Assembly (NCBI RefSeq): GCF_001660485.1
Contig: NZ_CP013979.1
Coordinates: forward strand, 3,658,001 to 3,722,000
DNA length: 64,000 bases
Reading direction: 5' to 3'
From: Agromyces aureus
Lineage (GTDB): Bacteria > Actinomycetota > Actinomycetes > Actinomycetales > Microbacteriaceae
The notes below the pieces were generated by a model. It was not told the DNA's origin. It made no database searches and saw nothing but the letters and a program-made list of their open reading frames with translations. The position numbers and the translations under genes are program-made. Below are positions 1-7,208 of this stretch, in pieces. Position 1 is the first letter of the stretch. The number at the start of each line of letters is the position of its first letter.

Positions 1-212
1 AGCAGCGTGGTCTTGCCCGCTCCGTTCGCTCCGAGCAGGGCGAGGATCGTGCCGGCCGGCACGCGCACGTCGACGCCGCGCAGCACGGGCGCGCCGCCGT
101 AGCCGGCGGTCAGGCCGTCGAGGTGCAGCTCGGCGCCGGCGCGCTCCGCGACGCGGAGGGCGTCGCGCGCACTGCGAACGGCAGCTGCGGTGGCGTGCGG
201 TTGCGCGCTCAT
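1..212 (-). CDS. livF: Branched-chain amino acid ABC transporter ATPase LivF (partial)
   Basis: Only the first ~70 codons are inside the window; the gene runs off the left edge. The translation starts MSAQPHATAA, continues with a typical LivF strand (LHLDGLTAGYGGAPVLRGVD) and reaches the Walker A motif GANGAGKTT at the edge. LivF and LivG are the paired cytoplasmic ATPases of HAAT-family importers for branched-chain amino acids or related amides and acids. Its ATG overlaps the livG stop codon by 4 bp (ATGA), so the two are translationally coupled and expressed from the promoter upstream of livG. The N-terminal extension before the ABC fold is about 25 residues. The substrate cannot be told from the ATPase. 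Confidence 0.85.
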   Translation of the reverse strand, partial: MSAQPHATAAAVRSARDALRVAERAGAELHLDGLTAGYGGAPVLRGVDVRVPAGTILALLGANGAGKTTL

Positions 213-1003
213 GCGGCCGGCTCGATCCCGAGGTACGCCTCTTCGACGCGGGGGTCGGCACGCACCTCGTCGGGCGTGCCGCAAGCGATGACGCGTCCGA
301 AGTCGAGCACGACGATGCGGTCGGCGACGCCCATCACGAAGTCCACGTGGTGTTCGACGAGCAGCACCGAGCATCCGGATGCCGCGACCGCGCGCACGAC
401 GTCGGCGAGCGCGTCGATGTCCTCTTCGCCGAGTCCGCCGGCCGGCTCGTCGAGCAGCAGCAGGGTCGGACCCGTCACGAGGGCGCGTGCGAGTGCGACG
501 CGCTTGCGCTCGGGGTAGGGCAGGGCGGCGACCGGCCGTGACGCGAGGTGGGCGATGCCGAGCCGCTCGAGGCATCCGCTCGCCTGCGTCGTGGCGTCGG
601 CGCGCGACGTACGACCGACCGCTCGACCGCTCGCACCCGATTCGAGTGGCACGAGCACGTTCTCGAGCACGCTCATCGAGTCGAAGAGGCCGAGGCCCTG
701 GAGCGTGCGGGCGACGCGCCGGGTGACGAGCCCGGTCGGACGACTCGGCGCGGAGACGCCGTCGATGCGGATCTCGCCGGCGGCCCGCCGCACGAGACCG
801 CACACGGCGTTGAACACCGTGGTCTTGCCCGCGCCGTTGGGGCCGATGAGGGCGACGACCTCGCCCGCGCCGACCTCGAACGAGACGTCGTCGAGCGCGG
901 TGAGCCCGCCGAAGCGCACGGTCAGCTGGTCGACCCGCAATCGCGGTTCGGGAACGGATGCAGCGGCGGAGGTCTGCTCCGCGCCGCTCGGCGTGTGGTT
1001 CAT
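209..1003 (-). CDS. livG: Branched-chain amino acid ABC transporter ATPase LivG
   Basis: ABC ATPase of the LivG type (264 aa): Walker A GPNGAGKTT, a degenerate signature region (LPYPERKRVALARAL, where most members have LSxGQ), Walker B LLLLDEPAGG and H-loop VEHHVDFVM. The chosen ATG at 1003 has GAGG about 5 nt upstream; a GTG two codons earlier is possible but lacks spacing. Family knowledge: partners LivF, LivH/M permeases and a periplasmic-type binding protein. The permeases must lie beyond the left edge. The gene is first in its operon, and an 18-bp palindrome (1045-1062) lies 42 bp upstream, shared in sequence with one at 5654-5671. Control by the TetR encoded at 4135-4734 is inferred. 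The weak signature motif is a mild oddity. Confidence 0.88.
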   Translation of the reverse strand: MNHTPSGAEQTSAAASVPEPRLRVDQLTVRFGGLTALDDVSFEVGAGEVVALIGPNGAGKTTVFNAVCGLVRRAAGEIRIDGVSAPSRPTGLVTRRVARTLQGLGLFDSMSVLENVLVPLESGASGRAVGRTSRADATTQASGCLERLGIAHLASRPVAALPYPERKRVALARALVTGPTLLLLDEPAGGLGEEDIDALADVVRAVAASGCSVLLVEHHVDFVMGVADRIVVLDFGRVIACGTPDEVRADPRVEEAYLGIEPAA

Positions 1004-1044
1004 CGGCACCTCTTCGTGTCGGTTGCAAGGTCACTGTACAACAG

Positions 1045-1062
1045 ATACCGACCAGACGGTAT
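1045..1062. promoter_or_regulatory. Putative TetR-family operator (copy 1)
   Basis: The palindrome ATACCGACCAGACGGTAT has 6-bp arms ATACCG/CGGTAT. It lies in the divergent gap between livG (start 1003) and the DUF1254 gene (start 1143). The sequence ATACCGAC-YAGACGGTAT recurs with a single difference at 5654-5671, and no third close copy was found in the window. TetR-family operators are commonly 15-20 bp palindromes of this type, and a TetR gene lies at 4135-4734. Confidence 0.7.
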
Positions 1063-1142
1063 GCCCGAGTTCCGCACTCGCGCGACGCGCCGCCCACCGC
1101 CGCCTCGACCTCCCGTGCGAGGGTGCGTGCGACGATCGGACG

Positions 1143-2084
1143 GTGAGCATCCACGTGAACGTCGACAACTTCGCCCGCGCCGAGACCGACCGCATGTTCC
1201 ACGACCTGCAGCGAAATGCCGGCGGCGTCGGCCGGTTCCTGCACAATCGCGAGCCCGCGTCGGTCGAGGAGCAGGCCGTGATCCGCATGAACCGCGACAC
1301 GCTCTACAGCTTCGCGGTGGTCGATGCCACGGCCGGCGCCACGCTGACGCTCCCCGAGCACGGCGATCGCTACCTCTCGGCGATGGTCGTCAACGAGGAC
1401 CACTACATCGACGCCGTCTTCCACGATCCGGGCGAGTACGAGATCACCGCCGAGCGCTTCGGCACGCCGTACGTCGTGGTCGCCGTGCGCACGCTCGTCG
1501 ACCCCGCCGACCCGGCCGACATCGCCGCGGTCGCCGCGATCCAGGACGCCATCTCACTCGCCACCGGCGCCGACGCGACCCCGTTCGAGTCCCCCGAGTA
1601 CGACACCGCCTCGCTCGACGAGACCCGCGACGCACTGCTCGCCCTCGCCCGCAACCTCACGGGCTTCGACCGCACGTTCGGCGCGAAGCACGAGGTCGAC
1701 CCGGTGCGTCACCTCATCGGCACCGCCGCGGGCTGGGGCGGCCTCCCGAGCAGCGAGGCGTCGTACCTCGGCGTCGACCCGCGACTGCCGGTCGGCACCT
1801 ACGAACTCACGGTGGCGGATGTCCCGGTCGACGGCTTCTGGTCGATCTCGGTCTACAACGCGAAGGGGTTCTTCGAGCCCAACGAGCGCGGTGCGTACAC
1901 GGTGAACAACATCACCGGCGTGCGCAATGCCGACGGATCGACGACCGTGCGCTTCGGCGACTATCCGGCCGACGTGCCGAACGCGATCCCGATCACCGAG
2001 GGCTGGAACTACCTCGTGCGGCTCTACCGCCCGCGCGCCGAGATCGCCGACGGCAGCTGGACCTTCCCGACGCTGAACGTGTAG
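1143..2084 (+). CDS. DUF1254/DUF1214 domain protein
   Basis: 313-aa protein whose C-terminus carries the DUF1214 hallmark (GWNYLVRLYRPRAEI, then DGSWTFP) and whose N-terminal half fits DUF1254 (RMNRDTLYSFAVVD). No signal peptide is visible, unlike many secreted members, so it is probably cytoplasmic. The reading frame is open for about 590 nt upstream, but that part is antisense to livG; GTG 1143 is the first start downstream of the operator palindrome and gives the normal domain start. The biochemical function of the family is unknown. It is divergent from livG across the putative TetR operator, which suggests co-regulation with the transport cluster. Confidence 0.8.
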   Translation: MSIHVNVDNFARAETDRMFHDLQRNAGGVGRFLHNREPASVEEQAVIRMNRDTLYSFAVVDATAGATLTLPEHGDRYLSAMVVNEDHYIDAVFHDPGEYEITAERFGTPYVVVAVRTLVDPADPADIAAVAAIQDAISLATGADATPFESPEYDTASLDETRDALLALARNLTGFDRTFGAKHEVDPVRHLIGTAAGWGGLPSSEASYLGVDPRLPVGTYELTVADVPVDGFWSISVYNAKGFFEPNERGAYTVNNITGVRNADGSTTVRFGDYPADVPNAIPITEGWNYLVRLYRPRAEIADGSWTFPTLNV

Positions 2085-2144
2085 CCGACCGTCACTGCGT
2101 CACGGGGCGCGCCGCAGCTCCGACACGCGGCGTGCGTTCGCCGG

Positions 2145-2196
2145 GGGGTCACGAAGTGCGGCATCCGGATGCCGGGAGTCGACGCATCGTGACCCC
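2145..2196. terminator. Hairpin between convergent genes
   Basis: Outer arms GGGGTCACGA (2145-2154) and TCGTGACCCC (2187-2196) enclose a perfect 16-bp palindrome CGGCATCCGGATGCCG (2159-2174). It lies between the convergent DUF1254 and SDR genes and probably terminates transcription in both directions. There is no clear T-tract, which is common in high-GC actinobacteria. Confidence 0.5.
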
Positions 2197-2264
2197 TCGG
2201 CGCACTCGATCGGCGCGGCGCAGCCGGGCGCGGGGCGGCGCGGCGCGGCGCGCACACCACGCGA

Positions 2265-3044
2265 TCAGTGGTGCGGGATGCCCGCGATCATGCCGCCGTC
2301 GACGACGAACTCCGCGCCGCTCGTGAACGACGACGCGTCGCTCGCGAGGAACACGATCGTGCCGGCGACCTCGTCGGGCATCGCCGGGCGCCCGAGCGGG
2401 ATGTCGAGCTTCGACGGGTCGATGCGGGAGGTCATGTCGGTGAGGATCAGCCCCGGATGCACCGAGTTCACCCGGATGCCGGAGGCCCCGAGCTCGACCG
2501 CGAGCGACTGGCTGAGCCCGCGCACGCCAAACTTCGACGCCGTGTAGCCGTGCAGCCCGGGAGATCCGCGCATGCCCTCGACCGAGGAGATGTTGATGAT
2601 CGAGCCCGAGCCCTGCGCCTTCATCGCGGGCACGACAGCGCGGCATCCGAGGAACACGCCCGTGAGGTTCACTGCGATCACGGCGTCCCATTTGGCGAGG
2701 GTGAGGTGCTCGATGGGCGCGGCGTTCGCGATGCCGGCGTTGTTCACGAGCACGTCGATCGAGCCGAAGGCGTCGATCGACGCCGCGACGGCCGACGCCC
2801 ACGAATCCTCGTCGGTCACGTCGAGGTGCACGAACCGCGCCCGCTCGCCGAGCTCGGCGGCGAGCGCGCGACCCTCGTCGTCGAGCAGGTCGGCGGCGAC
2901 CACCCGGGCGCCCGCCGCGTGCAGGGCGCGCACGTAGGCCGCGCCGAGTCCGCGCGCGCCGCCGGTCACGAGGGCGACACGGCCGCCGAGGTCGAGATCG
3001 ACGCGAGCAGCGGATGCCGCGACCGCCGTCGACACCTCGTTCAC
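2265..3044 (-). CDS. Short-chain dehydrogenase/reductase (SDR)
   Basis: Classical SDR of 259 aa: cofactor motif TGGARGLG, NNAG motif (VNNAGIAN), catalytic Ser in NISSVEG, and YTASK carrying Tyr and Lys. An acidic residue (AADLLDDEG) at the end of beta-2 suggests NAD(H) preference. The closest general type is 3-alpha/20-beta-hydroxysteroid or glucose dehydrogenase-like enzymes; the substrate is unknown. GTG 3044 overlaps the stop of the MDR gene by 4 bp (GTGA), so it is the last gene of the coupled tetR-MDR-SDR operon. The much longer frame extending upstream is antisense-type noise over the MDR gene. The context suggests oxidation or reduction of a ketone, alcohol or acyl intermediate of the imported substrate. 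Confidence 0.85.
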   Translation of the reverse strand: MNEVSTAVAASAARVDLDLGGRVALVTGGARGLGAAYVRALHAAGARVVAADLLDDEGRALAAELGERARFVHLDVTDEDSWASAVAASIDAFGSIDVLVNNAGIANAAPIEHLTLAKWDAVIAVNLTGVFLGCRAVVPAMKAQGSGSIINISSVEGMRGSPGLHGYTASKFGVRGLSQSLAVELGASGIRVNSVHPGLILTDMTSRIDPSKLDIPLGRPAMPDEVAGTIVFLASDASSFTSGAEFVVDGGMIAGIPHH

Positions 3045-4138
3045 GCCCGGTCCCCCGACCCGCCGACGCGCACGACGAGCCGCCCGACGGTGGCCCCGCC
3101 CGCGAGCTCCTGGATCGCCGAGGGCGCGTCCGCGAAGTCGACGACCCCGCCCGCGACGGGCGAGATCGCCCCGGCATCCGCGAGCCGCACGAGCTCGGCA
3201 TGCGCCTCTCGCACGAGTTCGGGCCGGATCTGCTGGTAGAGCGCCCAGTGCAGCCCGAGCACCGAGTAGTTCTTGACGAGCGCGTGGTTCGCGCGCACGG
3301 GCGGGATCTCGCCGCTCGCGAAGCCCACCACGACGATGCGACCCTCGAACGCGATGCACTTCGTCGTGCGCGTGAAGGCGTCGCCGCCCACCGGGTCGAA
3401 CACGACGTCGGCGCCGCGCCCGTTCGTGAGCTCGTTGACGACGGCGGCGAAGTCCTCGGTCTCGGCGCGCACGATGACGGTCTCGGCGCCAGCGGCGCGG
3501 GCGGTCTCGGCCTTGGCGGCGGATCCGACGACGGCGATCACTCGGGCGCCGGCCGCGACGCCGAGCTGCACGGCCGCGGTGCCGACCCCGCCGGCCGCCG
3601 CGTGCACGAGCAGCGTCTCGCCCGGCTGCAGCGCGGCCCGACGGTGCAGCCCGAACCACGCCGTCTGGTAGGCGATGACGAGCCCGGCCGCCTGCACGTC
3701 GTCGAGCGACGCGGGCGCGAGGTGCGCGGCATCCGCCTTCACGATCGCGTACTCCGAGAGCACGCCGATGTGCGAGGCGACGACCCGGTCGCCCGGCTCG
3801 AACGCGCGCAGGCCGGCCGCAGCTGCGGATGCGGTGACGCCGTCGCCCACCGCGACGACCTCGCCGACGAGCTCGATGCCCGGCACGAACGGCAGCTCCG
3901 GACGCACCTGGTACTCGCCACGGCAGAGCAGCACGTCGGGGAAGTTCACCGCGACCGCACCCGTGCGCAGCAGCAGTTCGCCCGGTCCTGGCGTCGGCAC
4001 CGGCACGTCGTGCAGTTCGAGCACGTCGACGGGCTCGCCGTGGCGCACGACCCGCCACGCGCGCATGGCGTCCGGCAGTGCGCCAGCCTCGACGGCGACG
4101 GTCGCCGCGGCGCTCGCCTGCGGCATCCGCTCGCTCAT
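3041..4138 (-). CDS. Zinc-independent MDR quinone oxidoreductase-like enzyme
   Basis: 365-aa medium-chain reductase with an N-terminal GroES-like fold (PGPGELLLRTGAVAVNFPD) and a Rossmann domain with AAAGGVGTAAVQLG, the NADPH-binding signature of the quinone oxidoreductase/QorA group. The zinc-binding cysteines of alcohol dehydrogenases are absent. Expected reaction: NADPH-dependent reduction of quinones or alpha,beta-unsaturated carbonyls such as an enoyl thioester; the true substrate is unknown. The N-terminus has about 25 extra residues. Its ATG overlaps the tetR stop (ATGA) and its stop overlaps the SDR start (GTGA), so all three genes are coupled and made in similar amounts. Confidence 0.85.
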   Translation of the reverse strand: MSERMPQASAAATVAVEAGALPDAMRAWRVVRHGEPVDVLELHDVPVPTPGPGELLLRTGAVAVNFPDVLLCRGEYQVRPELPFVPGIELVGEVVAVGDGVTASAAAAGLRAFEPGDRVVASHIGVLSEYAIVKADAAHLAPASLDDVQAAGLVIAYQTAWFGLHRRAALQPGETLLVHAAAGGVGTAAVQLGVAAGARVIAVVGSAAKAETARAAGAETVIVRAETEDFAAVVNELTNGRGADVVFDPVGGDAFTRTTKCIAFEGRIVVVGFASGEIPPVRANHALVKNYSVLGLHWALYQQIRPELVREAHAELVRLADAGAISPVAGGVVDFADAPSAIQELAGGATVGRLVVRVGGSGDRA

Positions 4139-4734
4139 CGCGCGCCGCCGTTCGCCGCCCGCGCATCGATGCCGGCGAGGTACAGGTCGGTCAGCTGCTC
4201 GGCGAGGAGCGTCTTGCCCTCTGGCCCCTCGGGCGAGTACCAGTGCGAGAGGTAGTGCACGTCGGCGAAGAAGTTCGCGATGAGCACCGGGCGCGGGATG
4301 TCGCTGCGGTACAGCCCCTCGGCCTGCCCCTGCTCGATGAGCGCCGCGAACGTGTCGTTGTAGTCGCGCCGCCGGCGGGTGACCTCGGACTGCCTGGGCG
4401 CCGTGAGCATGTGCATGCTGCGGAAGAACACGGTGCCCTCAGGCAGGAAGTCGATCGACGTCTCGATGACGTCGACGCACACGGCCCGCACGACGTCGCC
4501 GACCGCTCCCCCGCGCTCGATGATGGCGTCGAGGTGCTCCTTCTGCAGCGAGAGCATGCGGTCGTAGATGCCGAAGAGCAGGTCGTCCTTCGACTGGAAG
4601 TAGTGGTACATCGCGCCCTTGGTGACGCCGGCCGCCTCGACGACCTGCTGCACGCTCGTGTTCGCGTACCCGTTCGCGGCGAACAACTCGACGGCCGCTC
4701 GCATCACGTCGTCGGCGACGTTGGTGTCCTTCAT
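4135..4734 (-). CDS. TetR/AcrR-family transcriptional regulator
   Basis: 199-aa repressor. The N-terminal helix-turn-helix is clear (AAVELFAANGYANTSVQQVV, then GVTKGAMYHYFQSKDDLLF), and the C-terminal ligand domain resembles acyl-CoA-responsive TetR_C types (VLIANFFADVHYLSHWY). It heads an operon with the MDR and SDR genes and is therefore likely an autoregulated local regulator. Two matching palindromes, at 1045-1062 and 5654-5671, lie in the flanking divergent promoters and are the obvious target candidates. No copy is seen in its own leader (4735-4860), which instead holds a 13-bp tandem repeat. The ligand is unknown; an acyl-CoA or aromatic-CoA intermediate would fit the gene content. Confidence 0.85.
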   Translation of the reverse strand: MKDTNVADDVMRAAVELFAANGYANTSVQQVVEAAGVTKGAMYHYFQSKDDLLFGIYDRMLSLQKEHLDAIIERGGAVGDVVRAVCVDVIETSIDFLPEGTVFFRSMHMLTAPRQSEVTRRRRDYNDTFAALIEQGQAEGLYRSDIPRPVLIANFFADVHYLSHWYSPEGPEGKTLLAEQLTDLYLAGIDARAANGGAR

Positions 4735-4761
4735 GTGGTTCTCGTCTCTGTGTCGGGTTCG

Positions 4762-4813
4762 GGATGTCGGTGGCGGATGTCAGTGGCGGATGTCGGTGGC
4801 GGATGTCGCGAGC
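4762..4813. repeat. 13-bp tandem repeat in the tetR leader
   Basis: Four consecutive 13-mers: GGATGTCGGTGGC, GGATGTCAGTGGC, GGATGTCGGTGGC and the degenerate GGATGTCGCGAGC, with a fifth weaker unit starting at 4814. They lie between the tetR start (4734) and the stop of the upstream SDR (4860), i.e. in the 5' region of the tetR transcript. They could arise from slippage or serve as a regulatory array; nothing in the sequence decides. Confidence 0.75.
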
Positions 4814-4859
4814 GGAGGTCGCGGGCCGGCGCCGGGCGTCGTCGTCGGGTGGGCCGGCT

Positions 4860-5612
4860 TCAGCCGATCGGCCGCAGGCTCGCGCCGCCGTCGATGAGGA
4901 TCGTCTGCCCGGTGATCCACGCGGCATCCTCGGAGAGGAGGAACGCAACGGGACCCGCCACGTCGTCGGGAACGCCGAGGCGCTGCAGCGGGTACTCGGC
5001 GGCGACCTCGGTCTCGCGGCCTTCGTAGAGCGCCCGGGCGAACGCGGTCTTGACGACCGCGGGCGCGACGGCGTTGACGCGGATGCCGGGCGCGAGCTCG
5101 TGCGCGAGCTGGATCGTGAGGTTCACGAGCGCCGCCTTCGAGACGCCGTAGAACGCGATGCCGGGCGCCGCGGACACCGCGGAGATCGACGAGAGGTTCA
5201 CGATCGAACGGGTGAGCCCCGCGGCGACCGCGTCTCGGGTCCACTCGAGCGCGGCGATGACGTTGACCTCGAGGATCTTGCGGATCGCGGACGGCTCGAC
5301 CTCGAGCACCGGCCCGTACACCGGGTTGATGCCCGCGTTGTTCACGAGATGGTCGATCCGGCCGTGCTCGTCGGCGATGCGGGCGAAGACCGCCGCGCGA
5401 TGCGCCGGATCGTCGGCCTTGCCCGCGATGCCGGTGGCGCGCCCGGCCCCGGCGGCCGCGTCGATCTCGGCGACGGCCGTTTCGAGCGACTCCTCGGAGC
5501 GGCCCGTGATCACGACCTTCGCCCCCTCGGTCGCGAGGCGTTTCGCGATCGCGAGGCCGATGCCCCGGCTGCCGCCCGTGATGAGCGCTACGCTGCTCTC
5601 GAACCTCTGCAC
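4860..5612 (-). CDS. Short-chain dehydrogenase/reductase (FabG-like)
   Basis: 250-aa classical SDR with TGGSRGIG, VNNAGIN, catalytic Ser in NLSSIS, and the YGVSKA Tyr/Lys motif. The C-terminal end DGGASLRPIG is typical of the FabG/3-oxoacyl-reductase branch. An Arg after beta-2 (VITGRSEES) suggests NADP(H). The physiological substrate is unknown. The promoter region 5613-5730 is shared with the divergent MFS transporter and contains palindrome copy 2 at 5654-5671, so it is likely controlled by the adjacent TetR. Confidence 0.85.
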   Translation of the reverse strand: MQRFESSVALITGGSRGIGLAIAKRLATEGAKVVITGRSEESLETAVAEIDAAAGAGRATGIAGKADDPAHRAAVFARIADEHGRIDHLVNNAGINPVYGPVLEVEPSAIRKILEVNVIAALEWTRDAVAAGLTRSIVNLSSISAVSAAPGIAFYGVSKAALVNLTIQLAHELAPGIRVNAVAPAVVKTAFARALYEGRETEVAAEYPLQRLGVPDDVAGPVAFLLSEDAAWITGQTILIDGGASLRPIG

Positions 5613-5653
5613 GCGTCTCCCCTTCGAGTTCGCGGTCGTGTGATGGAGCCAGC

Positions 5654-5671
5654 ATACCGACTAGACGGTAT
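5654..5671. promoter_or_regulatory. Putative TetR-family operator (copy 2)
   Basis: ATACCGACTAGACGGTAT, flanked by GC on both sides, so the palindrome extends to GCATACCG...CGGTATGC with a central CTAG. It is nearly identical to 1045-1062 and is placed between the divergent SDR (start 5612) and MFS (start 5731) genes. Confidence 0.72.
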
Positions 5672-5730
5672 GCGACCAAGCCAACGTCACCGTGTTCGAG
5701 ACTTCCACTCGACGGGGTGAAGATGGACGG

Positions 5731-7125
5731 GTGAGCATTCCCACCCCCGCGGCATCCCCGTTCTCCACGGTGCCGCCGTGGCGGCTGTGGTTGATCTGGG
5801 GCGTCGGCGTCGCCGCGTACATGCTCTCGATCACGAACCGTACCTCGCTCTCGGCGGTCGGCGTCGACGCCGCCGTGCGATTCGACGCCGACGCGTCGAC
5901 GCTGTCGATGTTCGCCGTGATCCAGCTCGCGGTGTACGGCGGCATGCAGATCCCGGTCGGCGTGCTGCTCGACCGCATCGGCGCTCGACCGATGATCACC
6001 ATCGGCATGGCGCTCATGGCGATCGGGCAGGCCGTGCTCGCGTTCGCGCCCGATGTCGGCTGGGCGATCGTCGCCCGCATGCTCGTCGGCGCCGGTGACG
6101 CGGCCGTGTTCCCGAGCGTGCTGCGCGTGGTCGCCGTGTGGTTCCCGGCCAGGCAGGCGCCGTTCCTCGTGCAGATGACCGGCATCCTCGGCCAGTTCGG
6201 TCAGCTCGCCGCGATCTTCCCGCTCGCCGCGCTGCTGCACGCGACCACCTGGACGATCGCGTTCGGCAGCCTCGCCGGCCTCGGGGTGCTGTTCACCGTG
6301 CTGACCTTCGCCGTGATCCGCAACCGTCCGCCCGATCGTGCCGAGGACGTCTCGGTCGACACCCAGACCGGCGCGATCCAGATCGTGCGGTCGTCGGTCG
6401 ACTTCCGCGAGGGGTTCCGCCAGTCGTGGGCGCACCCGGCGACGCGGCTCGCGTTCTGGTCGCACTTCACGACGCCGTTCTCGGGCACGGCGTTCATGCT
6501 GCTCTGGGGGTTCCCGTTCCTCACGGTCGGCCAGGGGCTCACCGCGCCGGTCGCGTCGCTCGTGTTCAGCGTCTACGTCGTGTGCGGCATGCTCTCGGGG
6601 CCGGTCATCGGCGCACTCTCGAGCCGGCACCCGATGCGTCGCTCACGCATGCTCGTGCTGCCGATCATCGCGCTGCAGGCCGTGATCTGGCTCGTCGTGA
6701 TCGGCTGGCCCGGGCAGGCGCCGCTCTGGCTGCTGTTCGTGCTCGCGTTCGCGATGAGCACGGGTGGGCCCGCGTCGATGATCGGCTTCGACCACGCGCG
6801 CACGTTCAACCCGGCGCATCGCCTCAGCACGGCGACGGGCATCGTGAACGTCGGCGGGTTCCTCGCGGCGTTGCTCGCGATCCTCTTCATCGGTCTCGCG
6901 ATGGACTTCCAGGGTGCCGGCACGCCCGCCTCGTACACGCTCGAGGCGTTCCGCATCGCGTTCCTCACGCAGGTGCCGCTCTGGGTGCTCGGCGCGACCT
7001 TCATCGTGATCGAGCGCCGGCGCACGCGCGTGCACCTCGGACTCGACGAGCCGCGGGTTCGGCGTCGCCGCCGGGGCGTCGCAGCCGCGGGCGACACCCC
7101 GGGCGACGAACTCCCGCTCGACTGA
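5731..7125 (+). CDS. MFS transporter
   Basis: 464-aa polytopic protein with about 12 hydrophobic segments. The A-loop after TM2 is visible (PVGVLLDRIGARPMITIG) and a central cytoplasmic loop (IRNRPPDRAEDVS) separates the two halves. It resembles the anion/organic-acid or nitrate-like MFS groups; substrate unknown. GTG 5731 is chosen because a GATGGA-type ribosome site lies just upstream; a GTG at 5692 would add 13 residues. The C-terminus is basic, then acidic. It is divergent from the SDR across palindrome copy 2, so it may import or export the compound handled by the tetR-MDR-SDR cluster. Confidence 0.85.
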   Translation: MSIPTPAASPFSTVPPWRLWLIWGVGVAAYMLSITNRTSLSAVGVDAAVRFDADASTLSMFAVIQLAVYGGMQIPVGVLLDRIGARPMITIGMALMAIGQAVLAFAPDVGWAIVARMLVGAGDAAVFPSVLRVVAVWFPARQAPFLVQMTGILGQFGQLAAIFPLAALLHATTWTIAFGSLAGLGVLFTVLTFAVIRNRPPDRAEDVSVDTQTGAIQIVRSSVDFREGFRQSWAHPATRLAFWSHFTTPFSGTAFMLLWGFPFLTVGQGLTAPVASLVFSVYVVCGMLSGPVIGALSSRHPMRRSRMLVLPIIALQAVIWLVVIGWPGQAPLWLLFVLAFAMSTGGPASMIGFDHARTFNPAHRLSTATGIVNVGGFLAALLAILFIGLAMDFQGAGTPASYTLEAFRIAFLTQVPLWVLGATFIVIERRRTRVHLGLDEPRVRRRRRGVAAAGDTPGDELPLD

Positions 7126-7150
7126 ACGTTCGGGAGGATCCCGCACGGAA

Positions 7151-7182
7151 GGGAGGACCGAACCCGCAGGTCCGGTCCTCCC
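7151..7182. terminator. Hairpin terminator
   Basis: Arms GGGAGGACCG (7151-7160) and CGGTCCTCCC (7173-7182) with a 12-nt loop, placed between the convergent MFS and subtilase genes. It is probably bidirectional. Confidence 0.65.
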
Positions 7183-7208
7183 GATCGCGCGATCGCCTCC
7201 CGATCAGG

